Origin: Ilex aquifolium
Taxonomy: Eukaryota; Streptophyta; Magnoliopsida; Aquifoliales; Aquifoliaceae
Direction: 5' to 3'
Assembly (NCBI GenBank): GCA_951799425.1
Contig: OX637391.1
Location: forward strand, 51,927,069 to 51,991,068
Length of the DNA: 64,000 nt
Shown: piece by piece, positions 1-11,673 of the stretch
Layout of the letters: every line of letters begins with the position of its first letter
Numbering within the stretch: the stretch's first letter is position 1
Translations under genes and position numbers: made by a program
The notes under the pieces: generated by a model
Seen by the model: the letters and a program-made list of their open reading frames with translations, nothing else
The model's database searches: none
What the model was told of the DNA's origin: nothing

Positions 1-1065
1 CTTTCAATTGGTTAAGAGTTGTAATTAATTTTTTTTATAATTTTTCTTTCATATATGTATTACTTTTGACCCTTTTCGAGCTGATATTTAGGAAATATGA
101 TGTAATTAATATAAATATATCCGTCTTACCTTTATCTTAAATAACTCTATATGTGTGTAAATTGAGTGGAATTGGCGGTTGATTTCAATATAACCATTTG
201 GTAATAAATAATATTATTTGATAATGATTTTTTTTTTTGTTTGCATTAAATAATTTTTTGACACTAGGTTTTTACGAGATTTTTTTTTGTTGGCAGATTA
301 GATTTTAATGGAGTTTAGATTGGGGATCTACATTATTTTATTAACATATATAAAATATAGGGTCGTTTTTGTGAAAATTTAAAGTAATTAATCACTTCAT
401 GGTAAAGCCGACCCTAATTAAAATGTCCACCCTTATATCAGTTTCTGACTACGCCCCTACACTCGAGTCTTTCTTGTGATTGAGTCATCAAGGATGCAAG
501 CAGAAGAGAACGTGTGGGTTGTTGAGAAAGGAAAATCAAAGAGAGGATTATATTGGTTAAGAGAAGAAGAAAAAAACATGTTTTTTGAACCTTAGTTTGA
601 AAAATATAGTTGCAGGCAGTGACTTTTGTGTGTGTTTTGGGTTCTGGAAGGGGTTAAAAAGCTTGCCCAATTGACTGCAGACACCTAGGAAATTTCATTT
701 TATGTGGGTGTCTCTTCAACGGTCTTGATATTGTAGATTTAGAGAGATTTAAAATGTCGGTCGATTGGTTTGATCTTGAAAGGGATTGGGGTCTGGAACA
801 TCCGGGCGACCTTCATGGATCATTGGACATTGGTTGACAAGTAATTCTCAGAGATTAAATGCCAATTTGAAACGACTCCCAGGGGAGAGAGAGAGAGAGA
901 GAGAGAGAGATTGGCCATCCAAAATAAACTATGTAGTGATATTTGGATCAAACATATTGGCTACTTCTGTGGAGCAAATCTGTTGGTGCTTTTTTTTTTG
1001 GGTCATAGCACATGCAGATAGGTCTATCAATTGAGTCGGCTAAAGTGCGTTTATATCAGATTTTA
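1..1065. other. AT-rich intergenic DNA, no gene seen
   Basis: No reading frame with recognisable protein content is present on either strand. The stretch is AT-rich, with poly-T runs and one GA microsatellite near 885-910. The short open frame across 786-1034 runs through the microsatellite and has no domain. Confidence 0.6.
885..910. repeat. (GA)n microsatellite
   Basis: About 13 uninterrupted GA dinucleotides. Confidence 0.9.
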
Positions 1066-1340
1066 ATGAGTTTGTGTCAAAAAATATTCCACTTATATCC
1101 GATTCGTTTATTAATTCATGTTTAGTGAGTCGTGTCAAATCGAATTCGTGTCATGTATCAATCGTATGTAACAAGTATATAAATAAGTCATGTCGTGTAT
1201 TTTTTTAATTTATTTCACTCATAAATAATTCGTTTATTAATCATGTTGTGTCGGATTCACTCCTTTACGAAACGAATGACTTAAAAAATACTCAAACTCT
1301 CTAATTTTGTATCATGACCGTGTCGTGTAATATTTTGAAA
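1066..1340. repeat. Dispersed AT-rich repeat, copy 1
   Basis: This ~270 bp stretch aligns by eye, at roughly 70% identity and in the same orientation, with 12790-13065 and 55570-55840. Shared landmarks include ATTCGTTTATTAATCATG and GGATTCACTC. Its class is unknown and I saw no terminal repeats. Copy 1 lies just left of the gypsy fossil and copy 2 just right of it. Confidence 0.6.
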
Positions 1341-1413
1341 ACCTACCTACAAGGGTGGAGATTGGTAAGACTTGAAGATGTATACGTCAATGAAAGGCAC
1401 CTACCACTGGACT

Positions 1414-1962
1414 TGACGTGCCCGACTCAGACTAGACCCAGTTCAGAGGCTCAGTTTAGAAATACAGATCAGGTTCAGATCACAGGTGCAGTCAAGCCCA
1501 AATTAGAAATATAAGCTAGCAATGACAAAACCCGTCGTCTTGAAAAACTCAGTCTGCTAGTGACGCACATGAGATCTTCATCTTAGGAAAGGAATCAGGG
1601 TACGCATCGCAAGTCTTAACAACCTCGTCCGTTACGCCAACATCACGGAGCCACCCACTCACATCACAAGAGTGACATCTTAATCAATGCTTCCCGCGAT
1701 GGTGCCTCCATCAAAGCTCGCTTTGGGGCTCTATGAAAACTGCACTCTCCTTTAAATTGTAAGTCCTACCTACACATGGGGGACATCACACACATCTCAG
1801 CACACTATATTCTTAAGCAATAAGATTCTCCGTTCACCATAGCCCTTTCCAGTGAAGTAGGTCACCCAGACAAGAACCACCTAATCTTTGTGTTTGCGTG
1901 TGTTAAGCCCTCTTTACTTCATCCTTAATTGATTTTGCATAAGCCTTTTTTGCGAATAACCA
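1414..1962 (+). repeat. 5' LTR of the gypsy fossil
   Basis: Begins TGACGTGCCC and aligns along its length with the LTR at 11674-12534 once that copy's inserted MITE is ignored. Shared blocks include AGTTTAGAAATACAGA and CCGTTACGCCAACATCAC. The primer-binding region follows at about 1964-1980. The 3' edge is worn and uncertain by several bases. Confidence 0.7.
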
Positions 1963-2049
1963 GTTTGGCACCGTCTGTGGAAACGACTAAGTTTTCACCC
2001 TACTGTCTTTCTATTTCTTCCTACTCTATTTCCACTTTTACAACTAGAT

Positions 2050-3160
2050 TCATGAATCAACAAGGGGAAGACAATGATCCACCACATCGTGATGAGGTCT
2101 TGCCCCTACCACCAAACCCCGTAGCTACGACAAACACTATAGTCGGACAACAATTACTGGAGACAATGCAAATGTTGGTGAACCAAAACCATCAGATCCT
2201 CCAGTTGATGCTCGTCGAACATCTTCAAAAAGTCATGCCCCAGTCCCTAAAAGGGGAAACACCCCAGGCACTCCGCCCAAGGCACCCACTTGCAGCGCCA
2301 GGGCGCCCCCAAAGGTCAGTGCATCCCTCCTTAGCGCCCAGGTGGCTCAACTCCCCCTCTTCACGCGGCGGTTCCATCTTCCCATGCTGGTAACCCTTCT
2401 ATACCAAAAGACGAGGGGAAAAACCAGTATGTGGACTATGAGACCTACTACAATGACTATTTAAAAGACATTTCAAACCATTAGAACGAAAAAAATCAAA
2501 GAAGTGTAGAACCAACTCGGCGATGTCTTCAATGCCATGAAGGCGCGAAGGCCTAAAACGGTCAAGTACTTTGTGAGACGTACTAACACGCCTTTGTTGT
2601 TGATGTGGACAACTACCCCTCTCCCTCCACAGTTCAAGATGCCGATCGTGGAAGTTTTGATGGCTCCAAAGATCCACAGCTACACAACATACGAGACGAG
2701 ATCATGTGTAGGGCTTTTTCGACCATCCTCCAGGGATCTGTTCGCCAGTGGTTCGCCAAGCTTACGCCAACGTCCATTAAATCTTTTACTAAACTAAACG
2801 AGTTCATCGTCTCACACTTCATTGGGGGACGCTGACACCAGAAGTTTGCCACCCATCTGCTCAGCATCAAGTAGGACTGGGATGAAAGTCTAAGGAGTTA
2901 CCTCACTCGTTTTAACGAGGCGGTCCTACAGATTGAAGAGCCCAATGACAAATTCTAAGGAGTTACCTCACTTGTTTCACAGAAAACCTACGCTCATTTA
3001 GTCTTATGTTTTTAGTTTTGAAGCACCAGCAAAAGAACATGCTATAATTACTATCAAAAGCCCAAAAATACATGAACGCTGAGGATGTCGCCAAAGTCAG
3101 GCAAGCTAAGTCCTCACGTAGAGAAGAATAACAATCCTACCAATTTTAGCATCTGATGGC
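2050..3160 (+). pseudogene. gypsy gag remnant
   Basis: Translation near 2605-2835 gives the gag core of plant Ty3/gypsy elements (retrotransposon gag family). It has a pattern of the type MCRAF, then RQWFAKL, then FTKLNEFIVSHFIGG. The acidic N-terminal part starts near 2050 (MNQQGEDND). The gene is a fossil with several breaks. Confidence 0.75.
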
Positions 3161-3240
3161 ACTAGAAATAATATTCACCTTGAAAACTATATTTCATTCA
3201 TTCAGAATGAAAGTTGTCCTTTTTCACGAATGGAATATGG

Positions 3241-3673
3241 TGTTGGAATTTTTCTTATATTGGACTTCCATTAATTGATAGTTAATTTTTAGTTTGTGAA
3301 AAACGGGCTGAATTTATGGTCCAATGAGATAAGCTCAATATTATTAAGTGATCTATTTTGATGGGCTTATTTACATCTTTTAATCGATGTAATTGATGCG
3401 GTTAAGTGTAGGCCTTAATCTAATTGTGGTCCGTAATGGGAGAGCCCATTAGATTTCATTATAAATACAGGCTAGGTCCCCTCTCTACAGGCTTGTCCCA
3501 TTGAGAGCCGCATATTGCTTTGAAGAAGGAGAGGAAGACATTTCCCTTCCGCGATAGAAACCTGAAGATCGAATATCATGGCTCATATATGTATGTTCTA
3601 AATCTTGTATATGATCTAAATCTTGATTTTAGGTGTTCTAAATTTCATATTCGAATTATTAAAATTTCTTACA
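3241..3673 (+). repeat. 5' LTR of the copia element
   Basis: A 433 bp direct repeat of 9587-10034, starting TGTTGGAATTTTT and ending TTACA. A likely TATA region (ATTATAAATACAGG) lies near 3460. Confidence 0.92.
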
Positions 3674-3675
3674 GG

Positions 3676-3687
3676 TGGTATCAGAGC
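3676..3687 (+). other. tRNA-iMet primer-binding site
   Basis: TGGTATCAGAGC lies two bases downstream of the 5' LTR. It is the usual plant copia priming site, complementary to the 3' end of initiator Met tRNA. Confidence 0.92.
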
Positions 3688-5100
3688 CTATCGTATATGA
3701 ATTTAGGACCTGATAAAATTTGTATTACAATTTTACGACTCGAGCCTAGAATTTAATTTTTTGTGTCACCGTCTATGGCCGTGATTCATACAGACGACAT
3801 TGATCAAAAGCTAAAAAAAAAAAACCATGGATGGCCGCCAGTACGTTACAAGGAAGAAAAAAAAAATTATCATGGATGGTGGCCAGTACGTAACAAGAAA
3901 AAAAAAAGGAAAAAAGGTGAAAGCATGGATGGCGCTCAGTAGGTCACAAGAAGATAAAGAAAAAAAAAAAAGAAGAAAAAAAGTCAAAGCAATCTTGATA
4001 TTTTAAAGATTTAGAAATTGGCTACTACTTTATTTATTTAATTTATAACAGTAGCATCAAGGTTTGCAAATTGATCTATTAGATATATATTTGAAAAGAT
4101 TCTTGTAGCTATACAATTATTTATTGTAATACAAGTCATATTCGATCAATTTATTAAATTTTTTTTAATGTTTTTTTTATGGATCTTGTTGACAAATAGA
4201 CACATGTTTTATTCATACAAATTATTGATATCAATCAATTGTTTATATATATATATATATATATTGATGTAACTTTGATTGAATTGCTATAATTTGTAGA
4301 GAGTTTTTTATACCATTATAATTTTAGTCTCTAGTGATTTATATGATGAATTATTTTTTTTTATGATCTACATATTATTTATTAAATGTTGGTAGATGTG
4401 AATTTAATTACTTAATTTTCAAAAGTAAAAATAGAATTGAGACGTAAATGCAACGATTGATGATGAGTGATCTAAAGAGATACATATTGATTAGTATCTC
4501 ATATTGATTGATCACATGATACTTAATTATGGACAATTTGTTATAATATCCCAGTTTGAGAAATTCTATGAGTTAAGAAATTCTTTTGTTACGGGGTGGT
4601 CTTTAAATTATAATATATAATTATCTGCCCAAAGGGGGTTATTCTATATTGTAATTTAAATATGTCATGAAAATATCATAGTTTGAGAAATTCTATGAGT
4701 TAAGACGGATGGTTGCCACCAAAGTGGTCCATTCATTGAAATTTATAGATTTTTCTCATGCTTTAGTTACGGGATGATCTCTAAATTATAATATACAATT
4801 ACCTGCTCAAAGGGGGTTGTTGTGTATTGTAATTTGGAGATGTCATGAAACATTGTAGTAGATGTGCAATAGTCTAGAAGGTTTATCTACCCAAAAGGGA
4901 TAAATTTTTCGAAACATGAGTATTCTCATTGGTTAGTTTCATGAAAGAGATGACCTATAACATATTGCATTCTCTGCCCAAATGAGAGTTTATAGTGATG
5001 TATTTGGACTCTCTTAATAAAATATGACTTATTATGTTCAAAGCATATTTTATTTATTAATTGCCCAATTTTTCTAAATATTTGTATTCTCGTTGCCTTG
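3688..5100 (+). other. Copia untranslated leader
   Basis: AT-rich stretch between primer site and gag. It has poly-A blocks at 3810-3990, a TA microsatellite near 4246-4262, and two imperfect copies of a ~130 bp unit beginning near 4555 and 4678 (shared AGTTTGAGAAATTCTATGAG). No protein is recognisable. Confidence 0.5.
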
Positions 5101-5104
5101 AACA

Positions 5105-5565
5105 GTCTCTTTTGATGTGAATAACAATAATGCCAACAATTAAGTCTTGACTGGTTCTAATTATAAGAGATGGAAGCAAGATATTGAGTTTGCCCTGGGA
5201 ATTGTTGACATAGACTTTGCCTTGAAAGAGAATGAACATGTTAAACCTATTAGTGACAATTCCCCTGATGAAAAAGAAAAGAGTGAAACTGCCTTGTTTG
5301 TTTCTCAGCCTAATTCTAGTTTCAAAGGTGGGTATCAGAGAAATAATAGAAAACCTAATCATAATGCTCCAAAGAATGGTCGGAATTTCAAAAGGCATGG
5401 TACTGGTCATAATGTGGGAGGTCCTAAGGCTTCCATTCGAAAAGATGTCAAGTGTTACTTTTGCAAGAAAAGAGGTCATAAGAAAAGTGAGTGCACTCGA
5501 TTCAAGTCTTGGTTAGAAAAGAAGAATAAAGAAGAAGGGATTCACAAGCAAACGGAGGCCAAGTG
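5105..5565 (+). pseudogene. copia gag remnant with zinc knuckle
   Basis: The frame contains the start of a copia-type gag core (SNYKRWKQDIEFAL) and a CCHC zinc knuckle (CYFCKKRGHKKSEC) followed by a basic stretch. It is shorter than a normal copia gag and is a fossil. Confidence 0.85.
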
Positions 5566-5633
5566 AAAGGGAAGTCAAACTTAAAGTAGGAGATAATAAT
5601 GAAGTCCATGTTGAGTTCATAGGAACTGTTAGG

Positions 5634-7222
5634 TTGAATTTAGACACAGGTTTTCAACTTGTTTTAGAAAATACTTTTTATGTACCGTCATTTAGGCGGA
5701 ATTTGATTTCAGTTTCTTTGCTTGATAAAATTGGATATTGTTTTAATTTTAGTAATGGTAAAACTCAATTGTCTTTAAATTCCAAAATTATTGGTCATTG
5801 TGTTTTATTAGATGGTCTCTATAGTATATGCTTGACTACTAATAATGTATATAGTCTTTCAAATATTGTGAATGTTGTATCTAAGAGACCTCTCGTTAAA
5901 GAAAAATCTTCACAGTTATGGCATAAACGTTTGGGGCACATTTCTAGAAAAATAGTGGAAAGATTAATAAAGAATTATATTCTTCCTCCCCTTAATTTTG
6001 GAGACCTTGAAACTTGTGTTGACTGCATTAGGGGTAAATTGACCCAAAAAAAAAAAAAAATTAAGAAGAAAAGTGCAACTCGCAGTCTAAATCTTTTAGA
6101 AATCATTCACACTGACATCAGTGGACCTTAGAGCAACTCCAAGGGGCTCCATAAAACACATTTTTTTAGCTATTTTACATAGTCAATGGTTAAATATTGT
6201 CTCCAAGGGACTAGCTATCACACTAGCTATTTCCCATTACCACCATTTGGCTAGCTACTCCTAGCTAGGGCAAAGAAGCTAGCTATTTTTTTTTTTGCTC
6301 CAACAACACCCCAGAGACTTCATCGCTGAAAATCGTCTTCTACTTTAGGTAATATTGCTAATTAGTAGAGTTATGCTTGTGTTCGATTTTCGATTTCAAA
6401 CTTCAATTGGTTTCCGTTGTAATATGACCGCTATTAATATGACCGTTGAAAAAATCAAATTTTAAAATTTTGAATTTCGTGACCATTATAAATATGACCG
6501 TTATTAAAAAAAATTAAAATTTTAAAATTTTGATGACGTGGCGTAACACGTCAGCATGTACTGTCATCAATATGGTGATGACATGGTATACTACATAGTA
6601 TTTTAGATTTTAATAATTAAGAGTTAGTTAAAGTTAGTTGAAGTGGTTAGCTAAAATAGATAGCATTGTTGGAGTGAATTTGAAAAAGTAGTTAGCTAAA
6701 GTAGATAATGTAATAAAAATATATATTTTTGCTAGCTAGTTTACATAACCTCCTTGGAGTTGCTCTTACTCACGTATCTTGTGTGGTAATAAATATTTTA
6801 TTACATTTATTGATGATTTCTCTCGTTATGGATATATTTATTTAATTAATGAAAAATCTGATGCTCTTGAAAAGTTTAAAATTTTCAAAACTGAGGTAGA
6901 GAAACAATTAGGGAAAGTCATCAAAATTGTTAAGTCTGATCATGGTGGTGAGTATTATGGCAAACATGATGTGTCTGGGCAGCATTTGGGACCGTTTGCC
7001 AAGTACTTGTAAGATTGTGGGATTGTTGCCCAATATACCATGTTTAGTAGTCCTGAGCAGAATGGTGTGGCTGAAAGGCGAAATCGCACCCTTAAAAACA
7101 TAATGAGGAACATGATAAGTATGTGTAACTTACCTGATTATCTTTGGGGAGAAGCCATTAAAACGGCTTCATACATTCTTAATAGAGTTCCTAGTAAATT
7201 TGTTCCAAAAACACTTTTTTGA
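5634..7222 (+). pseudogene. copia pre-integrase and integrase remnants, split by a MITE
   Basis: The part 5634-6130 carries a GAG-pre-integrase domain with the LWHKRLGHIS motif and an HHCC-like zinc region. After the MITE (6131-6765) come integrase core pieces at 6779-7222, with the FIDDFSRYGY start and the SPEQNGVAERRNRTL signature around a catalytic Glu. Fossil, broken; no aspartic protease was recognised between gag and this region. Confidence 0.85.
6131..6765. mobile_element. PIF/Harbinger-type MITE inserted in copia integrase
   Basis: The ends are inverted repeats GAGCAACTCCAAGG / CCTTGGAGTTGCTC. The element is flanked by TTA on both sides (6128-6130, 6766-6768), the 3-bp target duplication of PIF/Harbinger elements. 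The 635 bp interior is AT-rich and non-coding, with repeated AGCTAGCTA-like words. Confidence 0.85.
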
Positions 7223-7638
7223 ATTATGGACCAATAGAAAACCAAACTTTAACCATTTTTGAGTCTAGGGTTGTCCTACTGAGGTCAAAATCTATAACCT
7301 CTTGAGAAAAATACTGATTCTAGAACTATTCGTTGTTTCTTCATAGGTTACCCAGAACATTCCAAAGGATACCGGTTCTATTTTCCTATATGTGGTACTA
7401 AAAATGTTGAGTCCTTAACAACAAAATTTCTAGATCTTGATGTTGCTGATGTTGGTTGCTCGTAGCCTATTAGTGAGCATGGACAAGATATTATTCATTT
7501 ACCTATTGTGCAAGAGAATATTATACCTGCTCATGTTGTTAATTTTCCTGCTCCAGTTGTTGATCCTCTTGTTCCTGCAATTGACCCTTCTGTTCCTATT
7601 GGGACTTCTCAGCCTTTAGAGCTGCTATTGAAATTTCC

Positions 7639-8836
7639 TTGAGAAGGTCTACAAGACCAAGGAGACTTGTTATTTTTGTTGAGTATTATGTATACCTTGG
7701 AGAAAGTGATTATGATATTGGTGATATTGTTGATCCTGTAACATACCATGATGCTATTACTTGTCCTCAGTATGATATGTGGGTAGGTGCAATGAAAAAT
7801 GAGATAGTAAGTTCTCTTAGTTTTGTTGATAACAAGATGGATCAATGCATATATCTTAAGGCCAGTGGGAGCAAATTTATTTTTCTTATTCTCTATGTTG
7901 ATGATATTTTGTTTGCAAGTAGTGATTTGAGCTTACTTAATGAGATTAAGCAATTGTTGTGCAAAATATTTGACATGAAAGATCTTGGGGAAGCATATTT
8001 TGTGTTAGGTATTCAGATTCATCGAGATAGGAGTCGTGGGTTGTTGGGACTTTCTCAAAGGGCATATATAGATCGTGTACTTGAAAGATTTAATATACAT
8101 AATTGTAAATTTGGGGATGTACCTGTTGTGAAAGGTGAGAAATTCAGTTTAAGTCAATGCCCCAAGAATGATCTTGAGGAGGAGTCTATGAAGAATATAC
8201 CTTATGCGAGTGTTGTTGGCAGTTTAATGTACGCACAGGTTTGTACCAGGCCTGACATTGCTTTTGCAGTTAGTGTTCTTGGCAGATATCTTCCTAAACC
8301 AGGATTAGATCACTAGGTGGCAGCTAAGAAAGTTATGAGATACTTGCGAAGAATAAAAAAATTACATGCTTGTTTATAGGAGAGTTGATAGTCTTGAGTT
8401 GATTGGTTACTTAGATTCAGATTTTGCTGGGTGTCCGGATGATTTAAAATCCACTTCAGGATATATTTTCATGTTAGTTGGAGGAACAATAGCATGGAAG
8501 AGTGTTAAACAAACTCTCACAACTTCTTCCACTATGGAAGCTGAATTTGTAGCTTGTTATGGAGCTGCAACACAAGCTATATGGCTAAGGAATTTTATTT
8601 CAGGACTTATGATTGTTGATTCCATCTCTAGACCACTAACAATTTATTGTGATAATAGTGCAGCTGTGTTCTTCTCAAAGAACAACAAACATTCTAGTGG
8701 GTCTAAACATATGGAAATTAAATATCTTTATGTTAGGGATCTTGTGAAGAAATGTGACATTGTGATCGAACATATTCATACAGAATCAATGTTTGTTGAT
8801 CCTTTAATCAAGGGACTGAGACTTGTAACTTTTTAG
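7639..8836 (+). pseudogene. copia reverse transcriptase and RNase H remnants
   Basis: The reverse transcriptase part shows the copia catalytic box LYVDDILFAS and the downstream KDLGEA..VLGIQIHRDR region. The RNase H part (8366-8836) shows an SDFAGCPDD start and CDNSAAV and KHMEIKYLYVRD motifs. Both are incomplete fossils. The same region, at about 96% identity by eye, is at 50403-51627. Confidence 0.88.
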
Positions 8837-9586
8837 AAACATGTTGACAACATGGGCATTTTGGGGTCTTTCGATGTACTTGGTTAGTGAGAGTTTATTT
8901 CTATGTTAAGAACTTTAGTATTGATTTAATTTCATATGTGATATTTGATACTCATTATGGTTGAGATACATCTATTTGATGAATAATAAATATTTGGATG
9001 ATTATCCTTATTGTTAGCATGATGTTATTGCTATGTTATATGTGTGCACATTTATGACATGTCATTTTATACAAATCTTAAGACTTGGTGTATGTCTTAA
9101 GTATGACTGTTTTGTCAATTGAGTATGTCTCTGATTACACCATTTGAAAAAATCTTGAGATTTTAAGTTTAGAGACATACTAGCTTATTGTTGAAGCTAA
9201 TAGATTTCTCTAGCTTATTGTTGAAGCATGTTGTTAAAGAGAAATCATTTGGAGAACTGACAATGAAAATAACATGTTTATCAGATCACATATTGAGATG
9301 TTATTTTCTTGCTACACTACCACATCGTGATCCATGTCAATAGAATTATTATTTTTTGTAATCATGGATTGGTCATATGTCAATAAAGGATGTAAAGGCC
9401 GCCATGGTTCGAAAATATTAGTTTTATTGGACCGGGTTGTGTTTGAGATGTTGTCTCAGGACTATATTATTTTTATTGTGGCCACATTGAGTTTTGTTTG
9501 ATTAGTCCGAGAGTCGTTTTTCAAAAATATATTTGATTTTATTTTGATTTTAAATTACTACAATTAATATTGTCCAAGTGGGAGAA

Positions 9587-10034
9587 TGTTGGAATTTTTC
9601 CTATATTGGACTTCCATTAATTGATAGTTAATTTTTAGTTTGTGAAAAACGGGCTGAATTTATGGTCCAATGAGATAAGCCCAATATTATTAAGTGATCT
9701 ATTTTGATGGGCTTATTTACATCTTTTAATTGATGTGGTTGATGCGGTTAAGTGTAGACCTTAATCTAATTGTGGCCCGTAATGGGAGAGCCTATTAGAT
9801 TTCATTATAAATACAGACTAGGTCCCCTCTCCATTTTATAACCCTAAATTGTCTTGTCCCATTGAGAGCCGTCTATTGCTTTGAAGAATGAGAGGAAGAC
9901 CTTGCCCTTCCGCGATAGAAACCTGAAGATCGAATATCATGGCTCATACAAGTATGTTCTAAATCTTGTATATGATCTAAATCTTGATTTTAGGTGTTCT
10001 AAATTTCATATACGAATTATTAAAATTTCTTACA
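9587..10034 (+). repeat. 3' LTR of the copia element
   Basis: 448 bp, preceded by a purine-rich tract (GTGGGAGAA). It differs from the unit-B copy (52379-52825) by roughly 4%. Confidence 0.92.
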
Positions 10035-10169
10035 TATGGCACATGAAAATTCTACTTCTTCACTAATTTGTAGTTAAAATTCAAATTCAGTGGAAACAAG
10101 TATTTTTTAGGAAAATTCGGTGCCCAAACCGCAGTAGGTAGTAGATCTCAAAAAAAAAAATCCATATTC

Positions 10170-10785
10170 AAAATATTTTTGGCCTCAAACGGACAACAGA
10201 GCGCAAAGTTATGGTCGTTCAAAATTTTGTCATTTCTTCATACTTTTCTAATACTTCACCCGCGCCCAGCACCAACCATTTGCCAGATGCCCAGTGCACA
10301 ACACCAATGCCTAGCCAAGCGCCTAGTGCCAGTAGCCAGTAGCCAGCACCCAATCTCCATGCTCCTTGCGCTCTCATACGTGCCTAGCGCCCAGCCCTGC
10401 GACGCCCAATGCCCAGCCCCGCGGTGCCTAGCGCCCGCGCACCTGCAAGCCTCGCTCGCCTAGGCGCACCGCCCACCTTGGCGCCACCCACATCGTCTGC
10501 CCAACTCATTCAATAGTGCCCCCGGTGCATTAGGCATCACCCCTGCTGGCGCATCAAGCGCCCTCACCGCGGCGTCTGCATCCTTGCTAGCCTAGGCTCC
10601 TTGCCCGCCTTGGCACCGCCCACATCGCGTGCCCAGATCGTCTAGTAGTGCCCCTGGCGCCCAACGTCACCCCTTTTAGCACATCAGGCGCCCTCGTCTC
10701 CAGCACCTAGAGTGCATGTTCCGCCGGCTCTATCCTGTTTACGCCCTCTAGCTACCCTCATTACCATCTCCTTCCTTTCCGTCCC
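10170..10785 (+). other. GC-rich low-complexity internal part of the gypsy fossil
   Basis: C-rich stretch built from short repeated words (GCCCAGC, GCCTAG, CCAGTAGCCAGTAG). It is embedded in the gypsy fossil and repeated in unit B at about 52950-53560. Open frames here are by-products of composition. Confidence 0.6.
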
Positions 10786-10789
10786 TTGG

Positions 10790-11510
10790 GTGAAAGTCTC
10801 CCGAGTCACCAAAAAATTGACCTAACTCTACCTCTACTCTCACGCAAACAGCCTCAGTCTCCACCTTGACGACTCTCCCACGAATTGCCAAAAACTCAAC
10901 CTAACTCTGTCTTTACTCATACGTAAGTAGCCTCAGTCTCCAACTTAGCGGCTCTTTCACGAGTCGCCAAAAGTTCAGCCTAACTCTATCTCTGCTCACA
11001 TGCAAATAGCCTCAGTCTCCAACTTAGTAGCTCTCTTGCGAGTCGCTAAAAGTTCGGCTTAACTTTGCTTCTATTCTCACACAAGCATCCTCAATTTCCA
11101 GCTTAGCAACTCTCTCGCGAGTCGCCAGAAGCTCAGCCTAACTATGCCTCTGCTCACACGCAAGCAGCCTTAGTTTCCAACTTAGCGGCTCTCTCGCGAG
11201 TCGCCAAAAGCTAGGCCTAACTTTGCCTCTGCTTTCACGCAAGCAGTATCTGTCTCCAGCTTATTAGCTCTCTCATAAGTCATCAGAAGCTCAGCCAAAC
11301 TCTGTATTTGTTCTCATGCAAGCAGCCTCAGTATCCAACTTAACAGCTCTCTCGCGAGTCACTAAAAGCTCGGCCTCACTCTGCCTCTGCTCTCACACAA
11401 GCAGCCTCAGTCTCCAACTTAACTGCTCTCTCGCGAGTCGCTAGAAGCTTGACCTAACTTTGCCTCTGCTTTCACTTAAGCAACCTCAGTCTCAATAAAC
11501 TCGGACTTAG
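10790..11510. repeat. Tandem array, ~79 bp unit, about nine imperfect copies
   Basis: Successive CTCTCGCGAG-type landmarks at 11112, 11191, 11270 and 11349 are spaced exactly 79 bp apart. Each unit also carries AAGCAGCCTCAGTCTCCAAC-like and GCCTAACTCTGCCTCTGC-like words. The array lies inside the gypsy fossil and recurs at about 53563-54283. Confidence 0.85.
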
Positions 11511-11673
11511 GAGGTGCCGCTTTCTCATGAGCCACCCACAACTCCTCCTTTATAGCCCCTTCGTGTCTATCTCTCTCTCATCAGAGTTCACTTGCTTAAA
11601 GAGGACAAGGACAAGACTTCTTACTGATGCCCTCTCCCCTAAATCCCATGGGGCCAGGGGCTTGGGGGAAAAA

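Larger units (their letters stand above)
3241..10034 (+). mobile_element. Ty1/copia LTR element, fossil, with target duplication
   Basis: The ends are TG...CA LTRs (3241-3673 and 9587-10034). The 5-bp direct repeat TATGG flanks the element (3236-3240 and 10035-10039). The primer-binding site TGGTATCAGAGC follows the 5' LTR and a purine-rich tract precedes the 3' LTR. The order gag, pre-integrase, integrase, reverse transcriptase, RNase H is that of Ty1/copia. The LTRs differ at roughly 4-5% of sites by eye, suggesting an age of the order of a few million years under usual plant rates. It is broken in several places and also carries a MITE (6131-6765). It is nested in the gypsy fossil. Its 3' part recurs at 49998-52825. 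Confidence 0.92.

Noticed and set aside
3520-3756. Small open frame in the copia LTR (also 9881-10066)
   Set aside because: It spans LTR and primer site; chance frame repeated because the LTR is repeated.
10790-11510. CRISPR-like or satellite array
   Set aside because: Units are contiguous ~79-bp repeats without spacers, within an LTR element in a plant genome.
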